From Brachypodius melanocephalos (lineage: Eukaryota > Chordata > Aves > Passeriformes > Pycnonotidae), in assembly GCA_013398615.1 (NCBI GenBank), contig VZSR01002420.1:397613-461612 (forward strand): a DNA stretch of 64,000 nt, given 5' to 3'. The position numbers and the translations under genes were made by a program. The notes under the pieces were generated by a model, which saw only the letters and a program-made list of their open reading frames with translations, searched no databases and was not told the origin of the DNA. Shown here piece by piece: positions 24,263 to 38,600 of this stretch (positions are counted from its first letter, which is position 1; each line of letters starts with the position of its first letter).

Positions 24263-27200
24263 ATTTGTGTAAAAATTTCATTGACTGATAAATCCATTTA
24301 ATAGCATTAATAGGAAACTTGATAAACTGCAGTTGCATTTTTAAATTAAAATCAGGCTTCTAATGAATGTAAATAGAAATTACTATGATAATTACATAAT
24401 TTGTAGCTTAGCCTGTCAGGGAAAATCCTTCAGTATTACAATTAAATATGATTAAAGATTGAGCGTTGTGGTTTTTATAAGTTAAAAAGGAAACATTTCT
24501 GTGTGGAGGGCAAAAACCCAATTGTATATGCACTTGAGAAGTGCATCACAAGAACTGTGATCTCTCCTTGCTGCCTAGAGCATTTTCAGTCAAGGGAGAT
24601 CAGAGTATGCACTCTGGTCCTTGTCTCTGGGAATCAACAAGAACCAGCTTCTGTGTGAATACTGATGAGCAGCACTGCAAGTGAAACAGCTTCTCAGTAG
24701 ATTTTGCTTTAATTTTTAAGAACAGCACCCTCAGTCTTGCTGAGGGAAAGATGTGGAGCACCAAGTCCATGCTTGGCTTTGTGGGCCTTGCTTGAAAAGC
24801 CACAAAGCCAATTCAGGGACTTGATGTGAAAACAGCAAGGATGTCCAGGCCACTGATAATGATTTTTTAATCTTTCCATTTCTAGGCAAAACACTTGTTA
24901 TTAATCTAGGAAAGTAGAAACAGTTTTGGGAGGGACATGTGCTGCAGAGTGAACTCTTGCCTGTGCAAACCTATTGTAAACTTTAAAGGGAGAATTTAAT
25001 CAAATTAAATTATGCCGGTGTCAGAAGAAATAGGTGGGGGAGTTGATAGAGAATTGTTTCTCAGGAATGTCCCTAGAAATTTAATATACTGGATGAAGTT
25101 AAATAGGATTTTCTTGATATCAGTAGTGATGCTTGCCAGATGTTTACCAGGAAGACTTTCTGCTATTGGATAGTGGTAAATGTAGAATTTAAATAAAAAG
25201 CCTCCACGAAAAATCCATCAGAAAGTACACGTTAAATGGCTCACATGAATGTAGTGGAATGGAAGGTGAAGGGAAAGGCCCAAAACTGCTTTGGGCCCTT
25301 TTAGTGGGTGTTCTGTGAATGACTCCTTAATTATATGAATATAAACAGGCTTCTGCAACTAAAGGAGTGAAATCTCTGGAGTACAGGGTGGGTTATCAGA
25401 GAATAGGTCTTAGCTTTTACACAGAGTAGAAAGTTCTGTTATTTCTATTACCTTTATAAGTTCTAAAGTAATTTACTGCTGCAGGTTTTGGCAACTTATT
25501 TACCGAGACACTTTTTTTTTTCACTTTAGTGACTTACATAAGTGCTTTTAAAGGCAATATACTTTGGTCAGTAGATACCCATGGGAATTTTGTACGTGAG
25601 AGATTAGTGTGATAAGACTGAGTTTATTTGAAACCAGGGTACTTCTAGTGCCATTATTCTGTTGCTGGAGAAGCGTTTCTCAAATTCACAGGACTGAATT
25701 TCTGTTCTCAGCCTGAGACAAATAGCAACAAGATCCATCACTGAGGTACTGAACTTAGAGGTGATCAAATTCCAACTTTAATCCCCTTTTCTACTTCTTT
25801 CAGATCAAAAATGTGAACTTGAATTTTCAGTAGTTGTTCTTTGTTTTGTCCCTTTAAAAACTTTGAAGTCTTTGGGCTTGGCCCAGTAGGAGTCTTACAG
25901 ATTTTCACAGGAATAAAAAAGATTTATCCTCGTGCATAAACTACCACATTAATTACAGAAGTGTTACTAAACACTGTGCAAGGTTATGAAGTCTGTGCCA
26001 AAATCAGGCACTTCTTGCTCCATGCTTTTCCCCAGCATATGCAGTGGAAAATTCAGTTTCCCTATGAAGATGGTTTTTAGGTTTGAGTGCAATGCAAGCG
26101 ATATTCAGTGTCTCTTTTAGTCAGATTTGCATGTAGCAGTTGTGTTATTGCTGTGACTGTACTGGCAACATCTGCAAGCTGCTGTATCCTACTATTATAC
26201 CAATTTGTTTAAATCTGTGCATGTTTCATTCCCAAGGGCTTGGAGACTTTCATGCTCCCTGAACTTGACTGAGTTATCAAACAGTTCTCAGGTGCAGTCT
26301 TTGTCCTTCTTGCATTGCTGCTGTTCTCTTTCTTCAGATCCAGCTCTGGCTCCCACTTGCCCTGGGTTTTCCTTTGCCTCTGAATACACTGACTGGTGAA
26401 ATGACTATGTTCCCCTCCTTTCCCAGTGCCTGTAACATTCATAAAGGGCAGCTTATATGGTCCTTTATACCTAACATGGTTCAGTGTCTTCAGCCCATTT
26501 GCCATCTTGTAAAATAACAGATTAAATGATTGCCTTCCTATTCCTTATGCCCCTAGCATGCTGGCTGCCTGAGTAGATCTTCAGTTTAAACTAAAAGGCT
26601 GTATTTTCCTTAATCAGCCTTTTTAATGTATTTTGATAGCCACCTGCCCCAAAACAAAAATAACACTGGGCCTAGATGCCATGCCAAGGTGGGAAGGTGT
26701 CTATCTCATTTTAGGGCTCAGGAAACAGGTCCAATGACTGAACTTCAAAATTCACTGAAATGAGACAGCTTTGTAGGTGGGAAATGTGGACCTTCTATGG
26801 TGTTTCAACTTGTGCGTTCCACGGGAACTTTGTTGTTAAAACCAAACTCAAAATGCAGGATGGTAAAGAAAAGATGATCCCATGTGAATCTGCCTGGTGG
26901 TGTGGCAGTCAGTACTGCCTCAGGTCCTCTTTCAAAGCTGTTTGGGGACAATAAATACATGTTCCCAGACTTCTGTATCTTTAATCAATCCAAACTGGGA
27001 AATTAGTTCCAGTAAATATTTTTATAATGGAACAAAGCAAGAATGCCGTGTGGCACTGACTGAAAGTGCAGCACCATTGACCCATGTGTGTGCATTCAGA
27101 GCTGAAGCTCCCGAGTTATCCTAGCATGTGTTGTATAAACTGTGTGTGTAATTAGACTCAGCCAACACCTGCTGTTAGATTGGAAAAGAGAGGTGCTCTA

Positions 27201-28265
27201 ATAAGATGTAAACTGGCCAACAGCTTAATTTCAAGTTTTGGCTGCCAATGTGTCTGCTTAGTCCAAATGTTCAGAGGGCTGCCCCCACCTTTCTCTTCCT
27301 GGGACCAGGGAACTGGCTTGTTTGTAAAAGCTTGCTAATGCTGAAGTTTAGCCCTTAGTGTGCTTCCCCTGCATTTCATGGATGGGCAGGACTTCCAAAT
27401 GTAGGAAGCTGCTACAGGGTACAGGGCTGCTTTTCCATTGTGGTGGGGCTGCCCAGTCCGTAGCTCTCTTGAGCTTTCTCCATTTCCCTTTATGCTCACA
27501 CCATCTCTCCCTCCCTCCTTTCCTCTCTGTTTCTGTCTCATGCCGGGGTTTGGGACAGCGAAGCAAGGGGAGATACTGTCTTTTTCTTTTTTCTTTTGGC
27601 TGCCAAATAAATGTGTGGAGTTAGGATGGTGTCAGGCTGGTTAAAAAAAATCCCTGATGTTATGCTGGATAGTTGTTACTGGTTGTCTTCTCACTACCAC
27701 CTCTTGTCTGAAAGATATTGATCTAAATTCCTGATGCTGTCAGTGGTTTTATGAACTCCAGTGCAGTGTGCAATGCCTTGTGTCTTATTCAGAGAGACAG
27801 TAGTGGTCTGCTCTAGATGTTTCTCTTTAGATTTCCTTGCTTAATAGAAGCAGTAAAGCAACTAATGTGAATACTGCTACACAGCACATAGAATGAGGCC
27901 ATAGGATGAAGTTCTGTGAAAATCAGCCTCCAGGTTCGTTTTAAAATAAACTTAATGCTTTTTCTTTCAAGCATATGTGGAACCTTAACCATTGTAAAAT
28001 TTGATCTTTTTTCACACTCCATTGATTTGGGCAGCAGAGGCTGTGTGCTAAGTCTCTCGTATTTAAGGGCAAACATGGGGTAATGAATAGATGAGGATGT
28101 TTTGTTTTGGAGCCTGACATTTGAAATTCGGTAACATTTGCTCAATTTGTAACCTAAAGTTGCTGTTGATAGCTTTTAGTTTAGCATATGCTATTAAGGG
28201 AAATTTGAGGTGTGGAAAAGTTCAGTTGGTTCTGTTATCTTGCATAGGCCACAGTTAATGTTCCA

Positions 28266-28299
28266 AAATAAGGAAATCCTTTTTTTTTTTTCCTTATTT
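28266..28299. repeat. Hairpin-capable inverted repeat around a T run
   Basis: The 11-bp arm AAATAAGGAAA (28266-28276) is exactly complementary to TTTCCTTATTT (28289-28299), with a 12-base T-rich loop. It is probably a low-complexity coincidence. Confidence 0.8.
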
Positions 28300-31200
28300 C
28301 CTTGCATATTGCTAAGGCATTTACTTAACATTGTTGCTGCAGTAACTAAGAACTTATTCTAGCAATAATTTTTGCAGTATTCATACAATTTCACTCATTT
28401 CAGCTTGATTCAGCTGGACTGCATAAATGCTCTTACATGGAAAATGACATGAATCCTATACAAACTGAACACAGCAATGTGGTGAAGATGTGCTGTCTAA
28501 CATGGACTCTGTGGGCAAGAAAAACCTTCCTCTGTATGTTGGTTGTTAGAGCTTTTGGGCTGCCACGTGTTCCCTGACGAGCTGAGCCAGACATTTCAAA
28601 TCCCTTTGCATGGAACAAGTTTATGAGAATGGCCTTCACAGGTGGTATTTGTGTTGGCAGCCTCACAAGGGAGTCCAGGGGTTGAGTAGTAACAGAAGCA
28701 GCTAAATTAACTTCTAATGCTGCAGGGACATCCTTTCCAGCAGGCTTGCAGCACAGAAATTGAGCTAACAAGAAGTCTTCTCTTTTACTGCTTGGACTGC
28801 AGAATGAAATCCATTAAAAGTCAATGCAGCTACCCACAAAGTGCTCCTGCTTTGAGTGAGTAATTGCAGTGTTTCCACTCTTTTACTCTTGAATAATAAC
28901 CACAAGAAATTGAGGAGTACTAAGGACTTTCATAGACACATGTATGTGTTTTGGAAGCTGGTTGATGTGAACTGAGCATGACTGTAATGATCTGGTCCTG
29001 CAGGTGATAGAAAACAGACACAAGGCTGTGTTTTTAGGGATATGAGCTGATGCTTTAGTAAGCCACTATGTGTGTATTTGCCAGAGTACAGTGGGGATCT
29101 CAGGAGAAACTTCTTGAAAGAAATAGAGAATTATTTACATGTTTTGGAGCCCAGTCAGAATGAGAGACACTTGCAGTTTTTTTCCACTTCCTTCCTTTCC
29201 TTTTCCCCACTTAAAGAGCAATAAATAATGCTCCACATCTGAAGAAGAGGTTTAGTATTTGTATGGAAAAAGGATATTATTAAAAACTTCAGCCTGTCAG
29301 TCTTGTTAAAGTTAGTATTTGCAATAAACTGCCTAGTGTTTAGATGCCAGATTTCCCAGTCCTCTCTGGACTTGGAAGTGATACCTATTCCACTGTCTAC
29401 CAGCCATTATGGAAACTGTTGAGCTTTTGCAAGCTAAAAATGTATTTAGCAAATAATGCATGTATTGTGTTTCTCCTGATATTTTTTCTGAACATGAAGT
29501 TGTTGCTCAGTACACTTCATTATAAAACCTTTAATTTCTAATGCAGAATCACTAACAGTATCTTGGAGTGAGCTTCTCTGCTTTTCTTGATATCTTTTGT
29601 TGACTGCAGTATTACCTCTTCATCTGCATACTCTTAAATCCCCTGTAGTGATCCAGTTTTATGTGGGTGAGACAGATGATGTGCTACATAAACTAACTTT
29701 TATGTGTTACAGAAATAAACCCTTTCAGCAGGGAAAACATTGCCTAGAGGGACTTTTTGAGAAAACACCCCATGAGGAATGCTAGCACGATTGGTGTTTG
29801 GTACAGGTCCTGTTAGCACATCTCTGGAAAGGATAAAGAAAAAAGGCAGATCGAGATCAATTTGTTTTCACAACTCCTTACAAAAATGTTTAAGAGGAGA
29901 GAGCTTGGCCATGGGAAGAGGTTGGATGAGGCACACAATGGTGTTGGCAAAGGAGAGGAGAAATGTGAGGTTTGCTGTGCTGTAACCTTCTTTGTGTCTT
30001 TCAAGAATGCCAGATCAGTCTCAGGACACCAAACTGGCTTAAATTCCTTTAATGAGGTTGTATTAAATTCCATGCAGTATCCCAGCTCTCCTGTCACCAA
30101 GCATCTTTCCTGGAGTGAAAAGCTCTACGTGGGGGTGAGGCTCAGCAAGATCTGTTTGATGGTGGGCTCCTGAAGGGATGTTGTTGGCAATTGAGTTCAT
30201 GGGTTAGTCTGGAAGAAGCCTAGTGTTAGATTTTATTCACAGCCTAGGCTGTAAAACACATTGCATTTAACTGCCTTCAGATCAGCAGAAGATCTTTTTC
30301 TTTTTGCTTCGTGGATTTGATTGTTATTCCAGGTGTGTTTCTTCATTTTCTTTCAGTATTTATATAATGTCATTTATATAACCAACACTATCTGGGAAGA
30401 AGAAGTACGAGTCATAACTGAGAATTAAAACACACAGATCCTATATGTCAGATGTCTTGATGTACTGAAGTTTTTGACTTAATTTTCTGGCCAGTTGCCT
30501 TGGTTTTTAATAGGGTAACCTAACCTGATGGTGGAGGGTCTGGAGAAAAGTAAGTCTTTGGCATTTATAATGTGACAATAAGAAGAAATGCATAAGGTAA
30601 TTTTCTACCTTCTAGTTCATAGCAAGGTGAAGGTAATGAGTTTTACGAGTGATCAAACTGTTTTGAGCCAGTTGGAGACAAGGATTCATGTACTTTATGC
30701 TGAAGACATGCTGGAGGAGGAATGGGGATTTTTTTTCTTTAAAATAGTCTTCTATTTCTGTTAAAGCACTTCTTCCAATAAGAAGCCTAAGTCTAGCAGA
30801 AGTCAGTGCTATCACTGGTGGCTGTGGAGCAATTTTCACTGGGAAGATAAGACCCAGTCTTTTTCATTTCTCTTCTGCAAGCTGGAGGTTTATATTTCCC
30901 AAGGCACTTGTGAGTTTGGACTGTGAAAACATGGATTTTACTGTAGTGTGAAATCATGATTTTAGGACCAGTGCATTATGACTCTTGTTTTTTCTCACTA
31001 GGCCCATTTGTGATTGCAAGAAACAGACTACAACCAGTTCTAAAAACAAACAAGTGTGCCTGATGGCATTTGTTTTAACCTCTTTAGTGTAACAGTTAGT
31101 TTAGTAAACACAGTGATTATTTTGGTGTCCTTTTGCTACACTGGAAAAAAGAATTCAATTAACTGAGTGAAAAAACCTCTTCTACTGCTCTGAATGTTAC

Positions 31201-32148
31201 AAAAGGCTGACTTAATTCTCATTCTGAGAGTATTTAACATTGTGAGTAGAGCTAATTAAGCTGTTAAGCTGACATGAGGAAAACACAAAACCAGGATCCC
31301 CATTCTTGGCTTGCATTCACAACACAGCTGTATTCTTGGACTTTTAAAATATGATTCATAAATAAGTACATAGTTTTTCTAATAAAATGTTTAATTAAAC
31401 ATTTAAACAGAAGGAAGGTCTAATAGGTTAAGTTGTTGGTGCTTTTCTTGGTCTCCCAAAAAATGACAGCATTTAGACTTCTTATGGTTATGTCCTGCTG
31501 AAAATACCCAGAATAGCTGTCTATGTGAGTGGTTGTTTGACTTGAAGCAGTGTTGTTCTGGCTAGAGCAGTGTTGTGTGTGGAGTCTGAACTCAATGTCC
31601 TCTCTCTTGCTGGGGGTCCTGCTCAATTTGCTGCCTCTGGATATAACTGAGTTATGAAACTAGCAGTACCAGTGCTGCTGTTTGAAGACACCGTGTTTCA
31701 GAAGTTAAAAAGATTTCATTGAGTGATTCATGTTTGCTGTATTTACAAAAAAAAAAAAGTAATTTCTTCCAAATATTCTAGTATTTCTCAAATACCTTCT
31801 TTCATGAATATGCTGAAGTCTGAGACATTTGGTGCAGTTCTCAGAAGTGGTGCATGGTTGCAGCTGTGTGATGTTCTCTGTAATGGCAGCAGTATGGCTT
31901 GCATTTGGTGCAGGGATCAGCTGTTACGTGTCTCCAGTATGCTACAGGGCTCTGAAATGCAAGATGCTTTCCAGACCCTCTTCTCTTACTATGAAAATCT
32001 TGAGTTCACCACAGGTTAACAGATGAACTCGTTCCTTCTAAAGCTTTCAGATTACCAAAAGAAGGTACTACTGCTGAAGTGTACTTGACTGATAGATAAT
32101 CTGCTAGACAGCGTCCATTCTGTAGTTTTGTTTTACCTTATATTGCCC

Positions 32149-32164
32149 TTTTTTTTTTTTTTTT
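32149..32164. repeat. Poly-T run at the edge of the assembly gap
   Basis: Sixteen consecutive T residues directly abut the undetermined bases. Homopolymers are a common cause of contig breaks. Confidence 0.95.
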
Positions 32165-32264
32165 NNNNNNNNNNNNNNNNNNNNNNNNNNNNNNNNNNNN
32201 NNNNNNNNNNNNNNNNNNNNNNNNNNNNNNNNNNNNNNNNNNNNNNNNNNNNNNNNNNNNNNNN
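32165..32264. other. Assembly gap (100 N)
   Basis: Exactly 100 undetermined bases. A round 100 is the usual placeholder for a gap of unknown size, so true distances across this point, including the intron length, are uncertain. The open frame that runs through it on the minus strand is meaningless. Confidence 0.99.
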
Positions 32265-35200
32265 AAGTTTTTACTGAAGCATTCTGAGTGCAGTGGCTGT
32301 CTCGACAATGACAGAGCAGGGCTGGGGAAACAGGAGCCAAGCGAGGGTGAAAGGCCCTTAAGTATTGTTCACACTTGACTTCCTCTGGCAGCATCCATGT
32401 ATCAGGGCTGAGACCATCTACAGGGCATGGATGATGGATTTCCATCACCCCGTCCTGCCATCTCTTTGCTGCTGGGAATAGAGTTCCTTATGCAAAGATA
32501 GAGGAGATGTTGCCCAGTACTGTGATTGCAGCAATAAAAGTGCTTTGGGATATAGTAGCTCAAATGTGAGCTAGTCCAGTTGGTGTTTGTAGCATACAAA
32601 CCTGAGCTGGCAGGGTTGAGGGTGTGCAAGCAGGAATAATTTCAGAGAGAGGTTAATGACATGCATGTAAAGCTGTGCAGTCTCTTTCAGATCAGGGGGC
32701 TGGATGTAGTGGTGTGGGAGCTTGGACACCAGTGCAGCATTTGACCTTGGGAGAGAGGGTGAAGTGATCAGAGGGGGCTGTGTGAGAAAATTCAGCTGTG
32801 CTGTGTAGGCTCAAGGAATGTAACCAGAGATCAGGGGAAGAGCGTGTTAAATGAGAGGCTGGAGAACTGCATCAGGGCTTCGCAGCAGGTGTGGGGAGGA
32901 AGAGCTGAACTTCCAGAGCTGAAATGTTGGCAGGACTTCCATTGCTTTGTTAACCACTATTCTTCACATTCTCTGTTTTCTTCAGAGGATAATTATTTGT
33001 TTGCATTATTCTGCTTGGCTCACCTTGTGAGCACAGTTTGCATCTGTAAATAGCATTTAGCTTCAGCATTTGGCTTGTAGTGTTTTCCCATAAAAGACTT
33101 CAGCTCTGTTGTTTTTAAAACCTTCAGCAGCTCACAGTAGAGCTCATGAACATATGCTCTGTGAAAGATACAGGAAGAAAAAGGCTTTTTTTGTAGAATG
33201 GTCTTTAAATCTTGATGTGTAGACACTTCTAAATGAACCTTTGACAGAAGAAAAATAAATGTTAAAGCAACCAGTAAGATAAGTTTTTAGAATAATACCC
33301 ATGCTTCTCTCAGGTTGGTGTTTCCAGCAGTGGTACATAAGGCTGCTGAAGGATGAAACCAGCTAAAGGCAACCCTGCTGCCAATTATCCAGTGGGCTGC
33401 ATCCAGCAGGTCCCCAACGGGTTGCAAACATTCAGGAAGAGCATAAAGGCTTTTTATGTAGGGTGACTGTGAATAATGGATACTATCCAGAAAAGAATTG
33501 CTGTGCATTGTGGAGTTTGCTAATGCCTGTGTAGTCAGCAGGAAGGTTCAATGATAGATTTCTCTGTTAACTGCTTACACAGTTCATAATCCAGCCACTG
33601 TGTGCACAGCAGGAGTGAGGTAGTAGAAGATCCCTTCGGAGAGGAAAACTGTGATGATCTGCTTTGGGAGATACACTGGTCAGGGCTGGGAGAGGAGAAA
33701 AAGAGATGTCTGCAAAGTAAGTACTGTGAGACAGCCTCTGACTTGACCCACAGGGTGATGTTGCAGGAAGGTAGGGTTCACTCTACCCAAATCATTTCAG
33801 GAAGAGATTACCTAAGGGGTACATTTATCTATCTGAAATTTTGGAAAGTTGACAAATGGCTGCATTTCTCTCAAATAGTAGCAGTGTTGCAGTCAATGCT
33901 ATTATTGCTTACCTTCTTCAGGGCAGTATATAAAGAAGAGGGAGAAGGAAGTTTTCAGAAAGGGTTGCTGAGCTCAGACTACCTGTGAGTCTGGGTGGGT
34001 TTTGGGCAGTGGTGAAGTTGAGCTGGGGAGGAGGAAAGAAACTGTGCTTCTCTGAGAGAATAGCTCACGTGCTAAGGACTGTCTGAAAAGAAAATGCTGA
34101 AGATAGTAGTTTAATGGAAGGGTGTTGAAGATGCGTCTTTTGACTTCTGTCTGAAGTGAAAGTGATCCTGCATGATGCTTTGAAGATCCAAGTTCATGTT
34201 ACTTTCAAAATGAGTCCAGTGTTTTTGTGGGAAGCCTTTCTAAGAAAACTCAAATTTTTGGGGCGAGCCATTTTATATGTAGAGCCTGGTAAAAAGGCTA
34301 GAAATAGTTCTAGAACAGAGGCTCTAGGAAGCAAGTAGGTAAGAAACAAGCTTTGGGTTTTGGCCTTGTTTGTGTGCATAAAAGCAAAGGAAAAAACTAA
34401 GAGACACTTAGAAAAACTAAGTAAAAATGGGGGGTGAATGTCAGAACAGATCTCTACAGATTTTCCTGTATACCAGCAAAGGGACTAGAGGAATAACCAC
34501 TGGAAAAAGGTGTGCTTCAGGTGAGTGTGAGGAGAGTGGTCCTCTTTTCATGCCTGTATTTGTCCTAAGTGGCAAAAACTAGAATGCCTTTGTCATGTAG
34601 CTCTGGTGTCAAATCCAATTTTGTGATGCAAAAATGACGCAAAGCGTGCTCGGGATACAATTGTGCTTTACCATATACTTATTCCAGGTAATACTGTCCT
34701 TTCATATTCTTCCTGCCCTTCTGTTGTTTAAGTGAAGTGGAAGGGCAGAGTGCCAAAAAAAAGAGCTGGGGTTTTGTAGGGTATTGGGCATGTTCATAAA
34801 GAACAAAAGTGTCACAGGAGAGAGAGAAGGGCAGGAAGCCTAAGAGTGTTGATCTGGACAAATGTTCATGCTTAAAGGATCCTCTGCCCTACCTTACCTG
34901 GCAGGTATCTCAATGAACAGGAGAGATTCTGAATTGTAGTTTCTGAAAGTTTTACCTATGTTCTGACTTGCAAAATATATGAAGACTTGTGCAGTCTTCT
35001 CTGGGGAAAAATTTAGTATCTCTAAAAGGAAAAGCTTAGGCTTGTGGTTTTCAGGTATTTTCAATTATCCACACTTAGTTTGAGTGTATGGATAACTTAA
35101 TAAACACTTTTTAGCTTAAAAACACTGCAAAATGACTAAAAGCAGGTAGAGATAATATTTTAAATACAAATTGAAAAGATTCAATTGCATTTAATATTTT

Positions 35201-35652
35201 GGAAGTACACAGACATTTCTGAAGGGCTTGTAGAATATTAGAAAAAGATGATCACTAATTTAGTTTCATTTGTAGATTATGTGCACAGTAGGATGCACAT
35301 GTTCAGGTACTGTGTGTGGCAATGATTTTTTGTTTAAAACAAAGCTGCAGACTCTGTCAGGGACATGCTGAAAGTTAAATAAGGTAAGAGCTCTTCAAAA
35401 CTGTCAGATGCATAAATAGAAAAAAAAAAGTCACTTAAGTCACTGGTGTTATAAAAGCCGAGACACTGATTTTTAATCTAGCCTGGGATTGTCATTTCAG
35501 GAGAAATTGCAAATGCTAGGCTGTCTTCAGCATGATGGACAAATAAATATCCCTGGATTTTTTTTAAGCAGTATTTTATAGTGAGTTCTGGGAATTAGTT
35601 TTTATTACTGTTGTCTGCTCAAGGCCTGCCTTTTAGTGGAAAATAGAGTAAA

Positions 35653-35674
35653 CATTCCTTCAGAAGAAGGAATG
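35653..35674. repeat. Short perfect hairpin (9-bp arms, 4-base loop)
   Basis: CATTCCTTC and GAAGGAATG are exact complements separated by AGAA. The arms are too short for a microRNA precursor. Function is unknown. Confidence 0.8.
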
Positions 35675-38600
35675 AGAAGTTTCATGCTCTCAGCACTTGC
35701 ATACGTAAGCAACCTAACTAGCCCTGTGAAAATGAGCAGAGCAATGAAGATCTTTTCTTCACATGAAAGAACCTGGGGATACTACAGTTAGCTTCCTAGA
35801 AGAAAAGGGTCATTTTAAACACAAGGAGTATGTTTTGTAAGGGACAAAGAGGGTTCAGCTCCCTGTGGCTCAGAGAATGGGGGCAGTGTGTCACATAAAG
35901 ACCCTGTGAAAATGGTAATTATTCATTACAGCCTGGCTCTTACTGTCCAGGATATAACCGTGATGGAAATGGCTTTCTAAACTTGCTTAGGAGCACACGG
36001 ATCTGAATGTTAAGAGCTTGGATGTGCTTTGTTGACATCTTTATATTGACTTCAGTGTGTTCTTAATAGGTTGGTGAGCGTGCCAGAGCTGGGCAAAACA
36101 AATGGGGTGAGCCAGTGCTTTGGGATAATCACCTCTTCCACAGCATGGTAGGGTGGCTGCTGGGGGTGACAGTTCTGTGCCAGCCACCTGTGAGGAGAGC
36201 TGTAACCATTTTAGGGATGAGTAAGATGCTTTCTGTATTCCCTCTAAATTAGCAGTAAATTGGATATAAGCACAGTTGGCAGGAATCTGCGAATTGGCAT
36301 TTGAGGTTTTGTAGCTCTTTTGTAGCTCTGAGATTTTGTGGAGCACTTTGCTGTCTGATGATTGTTTCTTTGGTCTCCAGTGCTTACTTCCATTACCTGC
36401 AGGAGAGAACCTTAGGCTTTGTATGGGGTTAACTGAAAACTTACTGTAAAGTCATAATGTCTAATTTCTTGAAAGAAACATTAACTACCTTGTCTTGAAA
36501 TAAATGAGTAAAGGCTCTGTACTGTCAGCTGTGGGGCAGTAAAAATGAAGGACTTTTTATAACTTTCTATGAGATTGGAAATAATTTTTTTACTATGAGT
36601 GTAATGGTAAATTACATTGGACCTCACACACTGTCTGGTGGAGGGAGCTGGTGACACAGTGAAATAATATGTGTATCAAGTGTTTGCATATGGGCAATTA
36701 TGTGAAGTGTTTTTCTAGGAGATGACATCTGTAGGAATTGCATCATAATACTGGGATGAATGCAGTCACTTAGCATCAGGTGAGGCCCATCTGCTCTGGT
36801 TTTGCCTCCTAACTTTACTGGTGGCTGAGTGACTGACTCTGTCAGTATCATATGAGGTGAATGGGCTGGGAAAAATCACATGAATGTAATGGAGCAGTGC
36901 CAGATCTCTTTCCAAATGCATCCACTCATTTGTGGAAATACGTGCTCTTCTAGTCTTAGCCTGTGTCATAAATTAAAACGAGCCTCTTCTCATATGCATG
37001 GTTTGATAGATATAAGAACTCTGTTATTAGAGGCTGGTGGATGTTCAGTTTCTGTAGATTTTCCCATCTTGGTGTGTACAGAGAATAATATTGTGCAAAA
37101 ATGCTTTTATGTAATGCTGAAGTAGAAAGGACATGGCTTTGGGATGTTAGCATGTGTGGTGCAGGAACCTGCCCACTTCTTCTTTTCCTGGGACTTGTAT
37201 TAGCACTTCTCGTCACAGGATTTTTCTCTGTTTTTGTGTAGGCAAATATTGCTGCTGTGCTATTTTATCAGATTGTGAAACTGAGGCCTGGTTTCTGCTT
37301 AAAGGGAGGAACAAAGATTAATATTCGAATTTATTAGCCATTTATTTCAACCTTAAAAGTCTTTACAACCTTTATGGAAATGCTGTCTATCACTTAAAAG
37401 GATGGAACAGAAATTTCACTGTTTTATACTGGAAGTTTCTCTGATATATACTGAAATGTTTCATGACCTCCAAACATTTCTGTAAGGAATATATCATCCC
37501 CTGTTGAATTCAATCGAATCATTTCATCCAGCCATTAACCACAGGATTTTTACTAGCAGCTGCATGAGCTTTTCAGAAGTGTCTCCCTTGTCCCATATTA
37601 CTATCAGACAGAAAATGAGTGAGTAGGTGACAGCTCCAAACAGTTTTGGATTGAAAGAATAACAGTCCCAATAAATTAGAGATGGCTTGTCACCATTCAT
37701 CATCCTCAGTATGAAATGCAGCTCAGTGGAGTAGAAGGGATGTCCTTGATTGTGGTGATGAGGCTCATGGCAGGATTCCTAAGATAACAAAGAAGTGATG
37801 GGAAGAAAGTGTTAAAGACAAGGGGAGCATTCTTCCATGTGACCCCCTGCTCTGCATAGAGGCAGTGCAGGCACTTGTCCAGGTCAGATCACTTCTGGCT
37901 GGGTAACCTGAGATAACACTGTAGATTTCAGACAATACTCACAGTTTGCACACTGTGGGGTGACTGCTGCTTTTGCCAGATAGGTTTTAGTAGGTAACCG
38001 CTGTCTTTTATAAGGCAGTTTTGATTTTGCTTCCATTTCTGCTGCACACCAGAGGCTGATGTCTTCTCACAGACTAATACTCATTTCTTACTATGTTTAC
38101 ACTGACTTGAGAAAGACAACCTCAGTAGCATTTAGATTGGGAGTGAGATTGCCTTTTGCTTACTTAAAATTACTTAGCTGAATGTGCAAATTAAATTTGG
38201 GATAAACTTGTGTCGACATGGTTGATGAATTTTCAGTTCAGGTGAAAATAAGACTATATGAAAAAATGAGGCTTCTTTCTCAGTTGAAAGCCTAAGACTA
38301 CAGTTCACTGCTTTATGATCTCAGCCCTGATGTTGCAGCAGATAATTAAAATACCTCAGTAAGTCATTAATGATGAGAAAAAAAATCTTAGTTTGAAGAA
38401 AGCATGTGGCCATATGGAGATTATTCTGTATAAAACTGAACTAGTATTTGCTCAGTGTCTGCTGATCTGCCTGCCATGCTGGCTAGCAGAGAAGAGCTTG
38501 AGCTTCAGCAATGGCTTGGATGAGAAAGGAAGTCTTTCAGACACTTGAATTTCCTTTTTACTATTTCTTGATAAGATAGACATTTCTGAAAATGGTGACT

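Noticed and set aside
25276..25301. GGCCCAAA/TTTGGGCC hairpin
   Set aside because: Only 8 perfect pairs, no conservation evidence and no other supporting signal.
33602..33988. 128-codon + strand open frame
   Set aside because: No similarity I recognise, and no start, splice or promoter context. Treated as chance.
35653..35674. Small hairpin as a possible microRNA precursor
   Set aside because: Arms of 9 bp with a 4-base loop are far too short for a microRNA precursor.
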